A stretch of DNA of 64,000 nucleotides from Christensenella intestinihominis (GTDB lineage Bacteria; Bacillota; Clostridia; Christensenellales; Christensenellaceae). This document shows positions 63,990 to 64,000 of the stretch, one piece after another. Both the position numbers and the translations under genes were made by a program. The stretch is from positions 26,238 through 90,237 of the forward strand of contig NZ_MAIQ01000011.1 of the NCBI RefSeq assembly GCF_001678845.1. The letters run 5' to 3'. The notes below the pieces were generated by a model that ran no database searches, had not been told where the DNA came from, and worked only from the letters and a program-made list of their open reading frames with translations. Numbering within the stretch: position 1 is the stretch's first letter; each line of letters starts with the position of its first letter.

Positions 63990-64000
63990 ACTGCATCGAT

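Overview
The window looks like chromosome of an anaerobic member of the Bacillota (class Clostridia). Supporting signs are the CIRCE-controlled hrcA-grpE-dnaK-dnaJ-prmA-rsmE-mtaB order, strong AGGAGG ribosome binding sites, pyruvate phosphate dikinase, the [FeFe]-hydrogenase maturases HydE/G/F, a two-iron superoxide reductase, and no respiratory genes. G+C is near 50 percent by eye. A gut Christensenellales-like lineage fits, but that is a guess. I saw no rRNA, tRNA, CRISPR array or intact transposase. The extreme right edge carries nested hairpins that may be the end of an insertion sequence.

Layout. 1-20377, almost all minus strand: housekeeping block. A heat-shock promoter and CIRCE (17137-17204) lead hrcA, grpE, dnaK, dnaJ, prmA, rsmE, mtaB, a HIT protein and rpsU. 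Then follow phoH, a PgpH-type HD phosphodiesterase, ybeY, a DgkA-PAP2 fusion, era, recO and ppdK (cut by the left edge). hemW and lepA lie upstream. 20532-23268, plus: a LUD protein, phosphoglucomutase and a Dabb protein.

23379-38780, minus: accessory carbon metabolism. One operon with its own promoter encodes a lone EutN/CcmL-type microcompartment vertex protein with an acidic tail, an MtnA-type sugar-1-phosphate isomerase and a FucA-type class II aldolase. Behind a terminator lies a ribose-type ABC transporter with a 3-epimerase, ribokinase, BtpA/SgcQ-like protein, DUF4432 mutarotase-like protein, GATase1-like protein, a second TIM-barrel isomerase and two LacI repressors. Near-identical palindromes (core AAAGCGCTTT) mark three promoters, so this is probably one sugar regulon; the sugar is unknown.

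39256-45979, minus: complete pstSCAB-phoU-phoB-phoR phosphate operon under an 11-bp-periodic Pho box. 46228-50480: cyclophilin and hydE-hydG-hydF. 50685-53369: divergent eukaryotic-type hexokinase and sn-glycerol-1-phosphate dehydrogenase. 53502-55857: polar amino acid ABC transporter. 55972-57795: acyl-ACP thioesterase and phosphofructokinase. 57891-63891: an AT-rich GT-C membrane protein preceded by an 8-bp tandem repeat, a homocysteine S-methyltransferase-like protein, a DUF6512-like membrane protein, superoxide reductase, a dGTPase-like HD hydrolase and a two-domain lipoprotein.

The strongest candidate for something undescribed is the orphan BMC-vertex / MtnA / aldolase operon. It could be an aldehyde-releasing 5-deoxyribose or methylthioribose disposal branch tied to a microcompartment encoded elsewhere.
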